A stretch of 64,000 bases of DNA from Pseudomonas sp. TH31 (GCF_016650815.1 NZ_JAEKEZ010000023.1:124001-188000); one strand, 5' to 3'. Positions 18,616 to 27,876 are shown, counted from the first letter of the stretch. The notes: a model not told the origin generated them from the letters alone. Translations and numbers: made by a program.

Positions 18616-19691
18616 AAGGCTAGATCCTCAGGTGTGAATGTCATCTTGAATGAACGATACGGAGCAAAATCGCTCGGCTTCATTCCCTGCATTTCTGTCA
18701 AACGTCCAATATTCTTCACCGCCGCCACAGCCGACGAGTCGTACGGACCATCGCCACTGGACTTGGAAACGCTGACCGAAGTCACCGTACCGTCCGGCAA
18801 CATGCCGATTTGCAACACGACCGTCATGCCTTTGCGTGCCGAAGGTGGACGAGCCCAGCCTTCCGCTGCACGAGCACGAATCAAATCATCGAAACTGCCG
18901 GCGACTTCGTCACCCTGCTCATCGGCCAACGCCTGCTGACGCTGCGGCGTGTCGGAAAGCAAATCCGCCAAGGCCTGGGCCTTTTTATCTTCGGTAGATT
19001 TACGTGCTGCATCCTGCGATTTCTTCTTCGCAGCATCGGCAGCAGCTTTCTTCTTCGCTTCGTCGGCGACTTTCTTCTTCGCCTCTTCAGCTTCAGATTT
19101 CTTCTTGGCGTCGTCCGCGGCTTTCTTCTTCGCGTCTTCGACGATCTTTTTCTTCGCTTCTTCAGCGGCCGCTTTCTTGGCCTCTTCTTCAGCAGCCTTC
19201 TTGGCTTCTTCTTCAGATTTCTTCTTGGCTATATCAGCCAATTGTTTCTCTTCGACCTTCTTGGCTTCGGCGGTCTTCTTCGCTTCGTCGGCTTTTTTGG
19301 CTTCATCAGCCTTTTTCGCTTCCTCAGACTTTTTCGACTCGTCGGCTTTCTTGGCTTCCTCGGCTTTTTGAGCCGCTTCTTCTTTCTTTTGTTCCGCAGC
19401 CTTTACCGCTTCCTGCTCGACCTTCTTCTGTTCCATCTGTTCGACTTCGGTCTGACGCGCAGCAGATTTCTGCGCTTCACCCGCAATCTTCTGATTGGTC
19501 TGGGTGGTCGCCCGACTTTTCGATTTCAGCTGGTACAGGGTCGCCTGGACAATCGGCTTGGCCGGCGGCAACTCAGGCGTCATGGCGAAACTGACGAACA
19601 GCATGCCGAAAACCAGCACGTGCAAGCCAATCGCCCAGACACTAGGCCAGAAGTAGCTTTCCGAGGCTGTTGGCTCTCGTTGTTGCTGCAT
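18612..19691 (-). CDS. tolA: Tol-Pal system protein TolA
   Basis: 359 aa. One N-terminal membrane segment (about residues 15-36), a long Ala/Lys/Glu-rich helix (about 80-235) made of imperfect EEAKKADEAKK repeats, and a C-terminal domain (GMTVVLQIGMLPDGTV, TonB-like). TolA spans the periplasm and connects TolQR to TolB, Pal and CpoB. Start overlaps the tolR stop by one base (TGATG). The repeat-rich helix commonly varies in length between strains. Confidence 0.96.
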   Translation of the reverse strand: MQQQREPTASESYFWPSVWAIGLHVLVFGMLFVSFAMTPELPPAKPIVQATLYQLKSKSRATTQTNQKIAGEAQKSAARQTEVEQMEQKKVEQEAVKAAEQKKEEAAQKAEEAKKADESKKSEEAKKADEAKKADEAKKTAEAKKVEEKQLADIAKKKSEEEAKKAAEEEAKKAAAEEAKKKIVEDAKKKAADDAKKKSEAEEAKKKVADEAKKKAAADAAKKKSQDAARKSTEDKKAQALADLLSDTPQRQQALADEQGDEVAGSFDDLIRARAAEGWARPPSARKGMTVVLQIGMLPDGTVTSVSVSKSSGDGPYDSSAVAAVKNIGRLTEMQGMKPSDFAPYRSFKMTFTPEDLAL

Positions 19692-20152
19692 CAGGGCGCC
19701 TCGGTAATCAAGCCAACATTACCGACTCCGGCCTTCTGCAACCCGCCCATGGCGCCCATGACCGAACCGTAGTCGACGGTCTTGTCGCCACGAATGAAGA
19801 CTTGGGTGCGCTTGCCGTTGCCGTTGCCGGCGCTGATGATTTTGCTCACGGCGCTGGTCATTTGCGGCAAGGTCATGGCCTTGTCCTGCTGCTTTTCGGT
19901 ATCGACTTCGCTGCCAAGGTTCCAGTAGTAGGTCTTGTCAGCCTTGATCGAAATGGTCAGGACCTGGGTGTTGTTGTCCTGCGGCAAGGCTTCGCTGGAA
20001 ACCTTGGGCAGATCAACTTTCACGCCCTGATTGAGCATCGGCGCGGTCACCATGAAGATGACCAGCAGTACCAGCATCACGTCGATGTAAGGCACTACGT
20101 TCATCTCGGCAACCGGCTTGCGCTTTTTGCGAGCTCGAGCGATTAAAGCCAT
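19691..20152 (-). CDS. tolR: Tol-Pal system protein TolR
   Basis: 153 aa. One membrane segment, NVVPYIDVMLVLLVIFMVTA (about 19-38), with the Asp that forms the proton path together with TolQ; the rest is periplasmic. ExbD/TolR family. Located 14 bp after tolQ and overlapping tolA. Confidence 0.96.
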   Translation of the reverse strand: MALIARARKKRKPVAEMNVVPYIDVMLVLLVIFMVTAPMLNQGVKVDLPKVSSEALPQDNNTQVLTISIKADKTYYWNLGSEVDTEKQQDKAMTLPQMTSAVSKIISAGNGNGKRTQVFIRGDKTVDYGSVMGAMGGLQKAGVGNVGLITEAP

Positions 20153-20166
20153 TGGAAATTACCTGC

Positions 20167-20862
20167 TTATTCTTCGCTGGTGTGCACTTTGCGGTGCAGG
20201 ATCGCCTGGAATTCATCGGCGAAGGTGTAGTAGCGGCTCAGCAGGGTTTCGCTGCGAGCAGCAAAACGGTTGTAAGCAATTACCGCCGGGATAGCTGCGA
20301 ACAGGCCGATGGCAGTGGCCACCAGTGCTTCGGCGATACCCGGGGCCACGGTGGCCAGGGTCGCTTGCTGGGCAGTTGCCAGGCCACGGAAGGAGTTCAT
20401 GATGCCCCAGACCGTACCGAACAGACCGATGTACGGGCTGACCGAACCGACGGTGGCAAGGAACGGCAGGCTCTGCTCGAGCTTTTCTTCTTCGCGGGAA
20501 ATGGCCACGCGCATGGCACGGGCCACGCCTTCCATGACCGCTTCCGGGTCAACACCTGGCTGCTGGCGCAGACGGGAGAATTCCTTGAAACCGGCACGGA
20601 AGATCTGCTCGACGCCCGAATCCGGATCAGGGTTGCTGCCGGCCTGACGGTAGAGCTTGGACAAATCGATACCCGACCAGAAGCGCTCTTCAAAGCTCTC
20701 CAGGGCACGTCGACCAGCGCGTATCAGATTGCTGCGCTGAAAGATCATGATCCATGAGGTCACCGATGCGGCTACCAGAATCAGCATTACCAACTGCACC
20801 ACGACGCTGGCATTGCTGACCAGGCTCCACATGGAGGAATGGTCGACGACGTTAGCTTCCAC
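20167..20862 (-). CDS. tolQ: Tol-Pal system protein TolQ
   Basis: 231 aa, three membrane segments (about 20-40, 135-155 and 170-195), MotA/TolQ/ExbB family. Proton-channel subunit energising TolA. Contains GLFGTVWGIMNSF, the family motif, and AEALVATAIGLFAAIPAVIAYN. Its start lies 11 nt inside ybgC, so the two are translationally linked. Confidence 0.96.
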   Translation of the reverse strand: MEANVVDHSSMWSLVSNASVVVQLVMLILVAASVTSWIMIFQRSNLIRAGRRALESFEERFWSGIDLSKLYRQAGSNPDPDSGVEQIFRAGFKEFSRLRQQPGVDPEAVMEGVARAMRVAISREEEKLEQSLPFLATVGSVSPYIGLFGTVWGIMNSFRGLATAQQATLATVAPGIAEALVATAIGLFAAIPAVIAYNRFAARSETLLSRYYTFADEFQAILHRKVHTSEE

Positions 20863-21319
20863 GCTTTATCTCCTGCTTTGAGTGTGTACCCGCGCCGCTC
20901 TCGCCGGCAAAGGCCGCACGTAGAGCTTCGGGAATGGCCCGGGGTTTCAAACTGTTAGTGCGCACACAGGCCACCAAAAACTGCCCTTCGCAGAGCAGCA
21001 CATTATCCGTAGCCCGCCTGACCTGCTGTTTAAAGCGCAGGCTGACACGGTTCAATTCGATTACTTCAGCGCTTACCAGCAATTCGTCGTCCAGTCGCGC
21101 CGGCGCGTGGTAACGCGCTTCGCTGGAATGCACGACGAACAACAGGTCCTCCCCTGCCAGCGCCGATTGGGCAAAGCCCAGATCCCGGAGCCGCTCGGTT
21201 CGAGCCCGTTCCATAAACTTGAGGTAATTAACGTAATACACGATGCCGCCCGCATCGGTGTCCTCGTAATAAACGCGACAACGATGTGCGAACGGCTCAA
21301 GCCCGTTTTGCGCGCGCAT
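20852..21319 (-). CDS. ybgC: acyl-CoA thioesterase YbgC
   Basis: 155 aa, 4HBT hot-dog fold. The active-site region YYEDTDAGGIVYYVNYLKF carries the catalytic Asp of the family. It hydrolyses short-chain acyl-CoA in vitro and is the usual first gene of tol-pal operons. GAGGAG lies upstream, about 13 nt from the ATG, which is longer than ideal. Confidence 0.94.
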   Translation of the reverse strand: MRAQNGLEPFAHRCRVYYEDTDAGGIVYYVNYLKFMERARTERLRDLGFAQSALAGEDLLFVVHSSEARYHAPARLDDELLVSAEVIELNRVSLRFKQQVRRATDNVLLCEGQFLVACVRTNSLKPRAIPEALRAAFAGESGAGTHSKQEIKRGS

Positions 21320-21457
21320 ACTCTAGTGCTTACTCCTCAGGTTGCCAATCCGGCGAGGCAACTGTTTTTCATTGTTGCGGGCCTTTCGAGTGAAAGATTC
21401 GTCATCTGAGCTCCTAGGACCACACAAACCTTCAATCGATCAGCGCGCAAACGTTAA

Positions 21458-22519
21458 TTAATCGTCTACTGCATCGAGAAACTCATCTACCACGGGCATC
21501 TCGCCCAATCGTGACGGAATGTTTAAACCGAAATGCAGATACGCGTGCCGGGTCACTACCCGCCCACGGGGTGTACGCATGATGTAGCCCTGCTGGATCA
21601 GATACGGCTCCAGCACGTCTTCAATGGTGTGGCGCTCTTCGCTGATGGCCGCCGCCAGGCTGTCGACCCCGACCGGACCACCGTCGAATTTCTCGATCAT
21701 CGTCAGCAGCAGTCGCCGGTCCTGGTGATCGAAGCCACGTTCATCGACATCCAGCAGGTTCAGTGCCAGGTCGGCAATCGGCTTGGTGATGTGGCCCTTG
21801 GCCCGAACTTCGGCGAAATCGCGTACCCGACGCAGCAAACGGTTGGCGATTCGCGGGGTACCACGGGCGCGGCGAGCGATTTCGAAGGCGCCCTCCGGGT
21901 CCAGTGGCAAGCCAAGGATGTTCGCCGAACGGCTGACAATCGTCGCCAGGTCCGCGGTGCTGTAGAACTCCAGACGCTGAACGATCCCGAAGCGGTCACG
22001 CAATGGGTTGGTCAGCATGCCGGCACGGGTAGTTGCGCCGACCAGGGTGAACGGCGGCAGATCAAGCTTGATCGAACGCGCGGCCGGCCCTTCACCGATC
22101 ATGATGTCGAGCTGGAAATCTTCCATCGCCGGGTACAGCACTTCCTCGACGATCGGCGACAGCCGATGAATTTCATCGATGAACAGCACGTCGTGAGGTT
22201 CAAGATTGGTCAGCAGCGCGGCAAGGTCACCCGGGCGCTCAAGCACCGGGCCCGAGGTGCTTTTGATCGACACGCCCATTTCCTGGGCGATGATGTTGGC
22301 CAGGGTCGTTTTGCCCAGGCCCGGCGGGCCGAAGATCAACGTGTGATCCAGGGATTCGTTGCGACCACGGGCGGCCTGGATGAACAACTCCATTTGCTCG
22401 CGAACGGTCGGCTGGCCAATGTATTCGGCCAGGCTCAGGGGACGAATCGCGCGATCCTGGACTTCCTCGCGGTCACGAGGGCCAGGTGTGGCGGCGATCA
22501 GGCGATCAGCTTCAATCAC
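21458..22519 (-). CDS. ruvB: Holliday junction branch migration helicase RuvB
   Basis: 353 aa, normal length. AAA+ motor of the RuvAB complex. Walker A GPPGLGKTTLA (about 65), Walker B LFIDEIHRLS, sensor GATTRAGML, and a C-terminal winged helix ending in the LGEMPVVDEF region. ruvA ends directly before its start. Spaced 138 bp from ybgC. Confidence 0.97.
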   Translation of the reverse strand: MIEADRLIAATPGPRDREEVQDRAIRPLSLAEYIGQPTVREQMELFIQAARGRNESLDHTLIFGPPGLGKTTLANIIAQEMGVSIKSTSGPVLERPGDLAALLTNLEPHDVLFIDEIHRLSPIVEEVLYPAMEDFQLDIMIGEGPAARSIKLDLPPFTLVGATTRAGMLTNPLRDRFGIVQRLEFYSTADLATIVSRSANILGLPLDPEGAFEIARRARGTPRIANRLLRRVRDFAEVRAKGHITKPIADLALNLLDVDERGFDHQDRRLLLTMIEKFDGGPVGVDSLAAAISEERHTIEDVLEPYLIQQGYIMRTPRGRVVTRHAYLHFGLNIPSRLGEMPVVDEFLDAVDD

Positions 22520-23137
22520 TTAAATCATTCCCTTCAGGGCACGACGAATCATGTCTTCACTGCTCAAACCTTTCTCCTTGATCGCAGAAATCGCCTTGCT
22601 GGCTTCCTGCGGCTTGTAGCCCAGGGAAATCAGCGCGCTGACCGCGTCATTTTCGGCGGTGGCCACCGGGGCCGGCGCATCCGGCCCACCCGGTTGGTTT
22701 GGCACCAGGGCGAACATCGCCGGTACGGTTTCCCAAGCCTTGAAGCGATCCTTGAGTTCCACCAGCAAACGTTCGGCGGTCTTCTTGCCCACGCCCGGCA
22801 CTTTGGTCAGCGCCGAGGTGTCCTGGGACTGCACGCAACGCACCAGTTCATCGACTTCCAGGCTCGACATCAACGCCAGGGCCAGTTTTGGCCCTACACC
22901 ATTGAGACGGATCAACTCGCGAAAAAAGTCTCGCTCACGCTTGCCGTAGAAGCCATAGAGTAACTGCGCGTCCTCGCGTACGACCAAATGGGTGTGCAAG
23001 GTCAGCGGTTCACCGACCGACGGCAAGCGATACAGCGTGGTCATGGGCACTTCCAGCTCATAGCCCAGACCATTTACATCCAGAATCAGGTGCGGCGGCT
23101 GTTTCTCAGCCAGAGTGCCGCGCAAGCGTCCAATCAC
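22520..23137 (-). CDS. ruvA: Holliday junction DNA-binding protein RuvA
   Basis: 205 aa. Tetramer that binds four-way junctions and loads RuvB. Domain I begins MIGRLRGTLAEKQ; helix-hairpin-helix motifs include LNGVGPKLALALM and VPGVGKKTAERLL; C-terminal domain III ends MIRRALKGMI. No gap to ruvB. Confidence 0.97.
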   Translation of the reverse strand: MIGRLRGTLAEKQPPHLILDVNGLGYELEVPMTTLYRLPSVGEPLTLHTHLVVREDAQLLYGFYGKRERDFFRELIRLNGVGPKLALALMSSLEVDELVRCVQSQDTSALTKVPGVGKKTAERLLVELKDRFKAWETVPAMFALVPNQPGGPDAPAPVATAENDAVSALISLGYKPQEASKAISAIKEKGLSSEDMIRRALKGMI

Positions 23138-23252
23138 GTTTCAGATCCTTGAGCGTTGGCCAGCCCGAGGCCAGCGACTGACAGAGCAAGGGTTTACGCC
23201 GACAACACAGGCGCAAAAAACCTCATTCCATAAAAAATGATTGCTGATGCTA

Positions 23253-23777
23253 TCAGAGACGCAGGCGCCCGCCACGACTGCGTGCCGTACCCAGGCCATG
23301 CGGCAGCAGGCTGGATCGGGTGTGTGCGTGACAAATCGCGATGGCCAGGGCATCCGAGGCGTCGATTTGCGGCTTGCTGGTCAACTTGAGCATGTGCATG
23401 ACCATCATCTGGACCTGCTCTTTATTCGCCGCGCCGGTACCGGTCACGGCCTGCTTGACCTGGGTCGCGGTGTATTCAGCGATTTCCAGGCTCTCTTCGG
23501 CACCGGCAACGATGGCCGCACCGCGGGCCTGGCCCAGTTTCAGCGCTGAGTCGGCGTTGCGGGCCATAAAGACCTTTTCAATGCCCATGGTCACCGGGCC
23601 GTAGGTCTGGATAACTTCACGCACACCGCGATAGACGATTTGCAGGCGCTCGTGCAACTCGCCGGAGCCCGTGCGAATGCAGCCCGACGCCACGTAAACG
23701 CAGCCACGCCCGGTATCGCGTACCACGCCATAACCGGTGATGCGCGAACCGGGGTCGATACCAAGGATTAAAGTCAT
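23253..23777 (-). CDS. ruvC: crossover junction endodeoxyribonuclease RuvC
   Basis: 174 aa. Resolves Holliday junctions. The first catalytic Asp is in MTLILGIDPGSRITGYG, a Glu is in MGIEKVFMARN and the last acidic pair is in DASDALAIAICH. 115 bp upstream of ruvA, so ruvCAB is a probable operon. Confidence 0.97.
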   Translation of the reverse strand: MTLILGIDPGSRITGYGVVRDTGRGCVYVASGCIRTGSGELHERLQIVYRGVREVIQTYGPVTMGIEKVFMARNADSALKLGQARGAAIVAGAEESLEIAEYTATQVKQAVTGTGAANKEQVQMMVMHMLKLTSKPQIDASDALAIAICHAHTRSSLLPHGLGTARSRGGRLRL

Positions 23778-23819
23778 AACGCCTGCAAAAAGAGATCGCG
23801 GTTGGCTGAGGATAACGGT

Positions 23820-23993
23820 GTAGGAGCTGCCGTAGGCTGCGATCTTTTACCTTTTAAAATCAAAAGATCGCAGCCTTCGGCAGCTCCTACAGTGTAAAGC
23901 GGGTGAAGGCTGCGATTTTTTGCCTTTTAAAATCAAAAGATCGCAGCCTTCGGCAGCTCCTACAGTGTAGAGCGGGTGAAGGCTGCGATCTTT
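23820..23993. repeat. REPIN with a 73-bp tandem duplication
   Basis: One full REPIN (left arm GTAGGAGCTGCCGTAGGC) is followed by a second copy of the block ttttaaaatcaaaagatcgc...gtgaaggctgcgat. The block starts at 23852 and 23925, 73 bp apart, with a third partial arm at the end. The copies differ by a few bases (gtgtaaag versus gtgtagag). It fills the ruvC-yebC gap. Confidence 0.9.
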
Positions 23994-24002
23994 ATCAATG
24001 CA

Positions 24003-24748
24003 TCAACCGAGCTGCGCGGCAACCGACTCCGCAATGTCGGCGTTGGAGTAGACGTTCTGTACGTCGTCCAGGTCTTCGAGCATGTCGATCAGCTTGAGGA
24101 CCTTCTCGGCGCCTTCCAGGTCCAGTTCGGCACTGGTGGTTGGCAGCATGACGATTTCCGCGTCATCACCTTTGAAACCGGCCGCTTCCAGCGCGTTACG
24201 CACAGAATAGAAGCCAGCAAACGAGGTGAACACGTCGATCGAGCCATCGTCGTGGGTGACCACGTCATCGGCGTCGGCTTCCATGGCCGCTTCCATCAGT
24301 GCATCTTCATCGACGCCCGGCGCGAAGGAAATCTGCCCCTTGCGTTCGAACAGATAGGCCACCGAACCGTCAGTCCCCAGGTTGCCGCCACACTTGCTGA
24401 AGGCATGGCGAACGGCGGCTGCCGTGCGGTTACGGTTGTCGGTCATGCACTCGACCATCACCGCCACGCCACCGGGCCGTAGCCTTCGTAGCTGAGTTCG
24501 ACCATGTCATCGGTGTCGGCTGCACCGGTACCGCGGGCGACCGCACGATCAATGATGTCGCGACTCATGTTGGCGCCGAGGGCTTTATCCAGCGCCAGAC
24601 GCAGACGTGGGTTCGAGCCTGGATCACCGCCGCCCTGACGGGCCGCAACGGTCAGTTCACGAATCCACTTGGTGAAAATCTTGCCCTTCTTGGCATCCTG
24701 ACGTTCTTTGCGGTGCTTGATGTTCGCCCACTTGGAATGACCCGCCAT
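24003..24748 (-). pseudogene. YebC/PmpR family regulator, apparent frameshift
   Basis: YebC-type proteins act as DNA-binding regulators or as translation factors; the P. aeruginosa homologue PmpR regulates quinolone signalling. The N-terminal frame (ATG 24748, MAGHSKWANIKHRKERQDAKKGK) ends as ...YEGYGPVAWR at 24458; the rest resumes one frame over as VAVMVECMTDNRNRT and runs to 24003. Adding one base at 24472-24478 (CCGGG to CCCGGG) gives GYGPGGVAVMV and a 248-aa protein, the usual length. Probably intact in the cell. Confidence 0.9.
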
Positions 24749-24826
24749 ATCTCGCTCCGAATTCTCTTTGGAACATTGCCCGCCGCGCGTCTTCGCGCCG
24801 CCAGCAACAAAAAAATCTCGACCTGT

Positions 24827-24857
24827 AAAAAAGGCGCATCCCATAAGGATGCGCCTT
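24827..24857 (-). terminator. terminator after aspS
   Basis: On the minus strand, AAGGCGCATCC ttatg GGATGCGCCTT is followed by TTTTAC, 12 bp after the aspS stop. Confidence 0.93.
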
Positions 24858-24868
24858 CAGGGTCAGCC

Positions 24869-26644
24869 TTACTCAGCCTTTGGCGTTTCGCGCAGACGAA
24901 TGTGCAGTTCGCGCAATGCCTTGGCATCTACAACACCCGGAGCCTGAGTCATTACATCGGCAGCACTCTGGGTTTTCGGGAAGGCAATGACTTCACGGAT
25001 CGACTGGGCGCCGGTCATCAGCATCACCAGGCGGTCCAGACCGAAAGCCAGGCCACCGTGGGGCGGCGCGCCGTATTTCAGGGCATCGAGCAGGAAGCCG
25101 AATTTCTCTTCCTGTTCCGCTTCATCGATACCCAACAGACGGAACACCGTCTGCTGCATTTCCTTGCGGTGGATACGGATCGAACCGCCACCCAGCTCGG
25201 TACCGTTCAGGACCATGTCGTAGGCACGGGACAGAGCGGTCGCCGGGTTGGCTTCCAGTTCTTCCGGAGTGCACTTCGGCGCGGTGAACGGATGGTGCAA
25301 GGCACTGAAGCTGCCGTCGTCGTTTTCTTCGAACATCGGGAAGTCGACGACCCACATCGGCGCCCACTTGCAGGTCAGCAGGTCCAGATCGTTGCCGACC
25401 TTGATCCGCAGTGCACCCAGGGCTTCGCTAACGATCTTCGACTTGTCGGCGCCGAAGAACACGATGTCGCCATCGACCGCGCCAACACGATCAAGGATCA
25501 CGTTGAGGTTGGCTTCAGGGATGTTCTTGACGATTGGCGACTGCAGGCCTTCAACACCCTTGGCGCGCTCGTTGACCTTGATGTACGCCAGGCCCTTGGC
25601 ACCGTAGATGCCGACGAACTTGGTGTAGTCGTCGATCTGCTTGCGCGGCATGCTCGCCCCGCCTGGAACGCGCAAGGCGGCAATGCGGCATTTCGGGTCG
25701 TTGGCCGGGCCGCTGAACACCTTGAAGTCGACTTCTTTCAGTTGGTCGGCAACGTCCACCAGTTCCAGCGGGTTACGCAGGTCCGGCTTGTCGGAACCGT
25801 AACGACGCATGGCTTCTTCGAAGGTCATGTGCGGGAAGTCGCCGAATTCCAGATCCAGTACTTCCTTGAACAGGTTGCGGATCATTTGCTCGGTGATGCC
25901 CATGATCTCTTTTTCATCGAGGAAGCTGGTCTCGATGTCGATCTGGGTGAATTCCGGCTGGCGGTCAGCCCGCAGGTCTTCGTCACGGAAGCACTTGGCG
26001 ATCTGGTAGTAGCGGTCGAAGCCGGCGACCATCAGCAGCTGCTTGAACAACTGTGGCGATTGCGGCAAGGCGAAGAACGAACCGGCGTGGGTGCGGCTCG
26101 GCACCAGGTAGTCGCGCGCGCCTTCCGGGGTGGCACGGGTCAGGATCGGCGTCTCTACGTCGAGGAAGCCGTTTTCATCCAGGAAGCGACGGATGCTGGT
26201 GGTCATGCGCGAACGCAGACGCAACTTTTCAAGCATTTCCGGGCGACGCAGGTCGAGGAAGCGATAGCGCAGGCGGGTTTCTTCGCCAACGTCGGAGAAC
26301 TCGTTGAGCGGGAACGGCGGGGTTTCCGATTCGTTCAACACTTCCAGTTCGTAGCCCAGCACTTCGATCATGCCCGACGCCATGTTGGCGTTGGTGGCAC
26401 CGGCCGGACGCAGGCGCACCTTGCCGGTGACCTTGACCACATATTCGCTGCGCACGCGGTCGGCGGCGGCGAAGGTTTCGGCGCGGTCCGGATCGAACAC
26501 CACCTGGGCCAGACCATCACGATCACGGATATCGAGGAAAATCACCCCACCGTGGTCACGGCGACGGTGTACCCAACCGCAAAGAGTAATTTCCTGGCCT
26601 TCCAGGGCTTCGTTCAGCTGGCCGCAATAATGGCTGCGCATCAT
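24869..26644 (-). CDS. aspS: aspartyl-tRNA synthetase, probably non-discriminating
   Basis: 591 aa, bacterial-type length. Order: N-terminal OB-fold anticodon domain, class II catalytic core (FRDEDLRADRQPEFTQ motif 2; GLAFGLDRLVM motif 3) with an inserted GAD domain. Residue 31 is His (RRRDHGGVIF), where the discriminating E. coli type has Leu. In P. aeruginosa the His form also charges tRNA-Asn, feeding GatCAB. A second ATG one codon on is equally possible. The upstream zinc-ribbon gene may be co-transcribed. Confidence 0.96.
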   Translation of the reverse strand: MMRSHYCGQLNEALEGQEITLCGWVHRRRDHGGVIFLDIRDRDGLAQVVFDPDRAETFAAADRVRSEYVVKVTGKVRLRPAGATNANMASGMIEVLGYELEVLNESETPPFPLNEFSDVGEETRLRYRFLDLRRPEMLEKLRLRSRMTTSIRRFLDENGFLDVETPILTRATPEGARDYLVPSRTHAGSFFALPQSPQLFKQLLMVAGFDRYYQIAKCFRDEDLRADRQPEFTQIDIETSFLDEKEIMGITEQMIRNLFKEVLDLEFGDFPHMTFEEAMRRYGSDKPDLRNPLELVDVADQLKEVDFKVFSGPANDPKCRIAALRVPGGASMPRKQIDDYTKFVGIYGAKGLAYIKVNERAKGVEGLQSPIVKNIPEANLNVILDRVGAVDGDIVFFGADKSKIVSEALGALRIKVGNDLDLLTCKWAPMWVVDFPMFEENDDGSFSALHHPFTAPKCTPEELEANPATALSRAYDMVLNGTELGGGSIRIHRKEMQQTVFRLLGIDEAEQEEKFGFLLDALKYGAPPHGGLAFGLDRLVMLMTGAQSIREVIAFPKTQSAADVMTQAPGVVDAKALRELHIRLRETPKAE

Positions 26645-26764
26645 GGTAGTGGTTTCACTTCTCGTAATCGAAATTCGTTTGGAGACCTGGCGAACATCCG
26701 GCCCCTATTAAAGGTGCTGATGATGCAAGAGCTCACTCGTGTCGTTCAACTCAGGTTCCAGACC

Positions 26765-26986
26765 TTAGTCAGCTTTGTCGCCGCCGGCCAGATTCTTCTT
26801 GGAACCGGTCTTGAAGTCGGTTTCGTACCAGCCGGTGCCACTGAGGCGGAAACCCGGCATGGACAGCATCTTCTTGAGCTCTGGTGCCTGGCACGCAGGG
26901 CAGTCGACCAGCGGTGCTGCGCTGATCTTTTGAATGGCTTCCAACTGATGACCACAGGAAGCACATTGATAGTCGTACATCGGCAT
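26765..26986 (-). CDS. FmdB-type zinc-ribbon protein
   Basis: 73 aa. Starts MPMYDYQCASCGHQLEAIQ and has a second CPAC pair, giving a four-Cys zinc ribbon typical of the FmdB family; the Gly/Lys-rich tail is disordered. Function unknown; it is very often found just upstream of aspS, 120 bp away here. CCGAGACAACCCC before the ATG gives only a weak ribosome site. Confidence 0.9.
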   Translation of the reverse strand: MPMYDYQCASCGHQLEAIQKISAAPLVDCPACQAPELKKMLSMPGFRLSGTGWYETDFKTGSKKNLAGGDKAD

Positions 26987-27406
26987 GGGGTTGTCTCGGC
27001 GATCAGATTGCTACCGCATACGCAGGGTTTTGCGGCAAAGAGCGGGATTATATCCATTAAATGCAGCCTGTGCAGCCGTAGACTGCACAGACCGACACAC
27101 CGCCCACTCTGGCCACCACACAGGTGAGCCAGGCAAGGGGCGCGCACTACTTCAGGCTGTGTACAACGCAGACCACAGGTACCAGCTCGGTGAAATTCTT
27201 CACTCGCCGTGACGCAGATGAACCTCGCGGTCCACGTGGGACAACGGGGCACTGATCGAGCAGCCATTGAGCGTGGCCATTTCACTCACGATATCCCGAT
27301 AGACCTGCTCCAGCCGCAGACAGGCCGCAAAACCGTTTCAAACGCACCGACCGAAAAAAGGTGCGCGCACAACGCCTCCCCCGGCGCCATCCGCGCACCG
27401 GCGTTG
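26987..27406. other. intergenic region, zinc-ribbon gene to dps
   Basis: 420 bp without a confident gene. A minus-strand frame is open over about 45 codons ending at 27200 and encodes, from GTG 27289, 29 residues beginning VSEMATLNGCSISAP. It reads like protein, but I see no ribosome site. The rest holds no repeat or clear terminator. Confidence 0.4.
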
Positions 27407-27876
27407 TTACTGATCCAGCAAGGAGCGCAGCATCCACGCGGTTTTCTCATGGACCTGCATACGCTGGGTCAGCAAGTCCGCCGTTGGCTCGTCACTGACT
27501 TTGTCCAGCAACGGGAAGATCCCCGCGCGGTGCGGGTTACCGCTTCCTGGCCGTCGACCAGTTGCTTGATCATGTTTTCGGCAGTGGGCACGCCCTCCTC
27601 TTCTTTGATGGAAGACAGACGCGCATAAACCGAATAGGCACCGGGTGCGGGAAAACCCAACGCACGGATTCGCTCGGCAATTGAATCGACCGCCAGGGCC
27701 AGTTCGGTGTATTGCTCTTCGAACATCAAGTGCAGGGTCCGAAACATGGGCCCTGTGACGTTCCAGTGGAAGTTGTGGGTTTTCAAATACAGCACATAGG
27801 TGTCCGACAGCAGGCGCGACAGCCCGTCGACGATGGACTTGCGATCCGCCTCGCTGATACCGATATCAATTGCCAT
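27407..27876 (-). pseudogene. dps: Dps-like ferritin, apparent frameshift
   Basis: Dps-family proteins oxidise and store iron and protect DNA. The N-terminal frame (ATG 27876, MAIDIGISEADRKSIVDGL) holds the ferroxidase region KTHNFHWNVTGPMF..HLMFEEQYTEL, then loses homology after TRTARG. The family C-terminus (IFPLLDKVSDEPTADLLTQ...MLRSLLDQ) continues one frame over to the TAA at 27407. One extra base in the C-run 27521-27524 restores TARGIFPLL and a 156-aa protein. A sequencing error is the simplest reading. Confidence 0.88.

Noticed and set aside
24713..27127. 804-codon plus-strand frame opposite aspS and the zinc-ribbon gene
   Set aside because: Antisense shadow of aspS with no domain or ribosome site.
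27200..27289. Short minus-strand frame (29 codons from GTG) between the zinc-ribbon gene and dps
   Set aside because: It reads plausibly as protein, but has no ribosome site, is very short and matches no family I know; kept only as a note.
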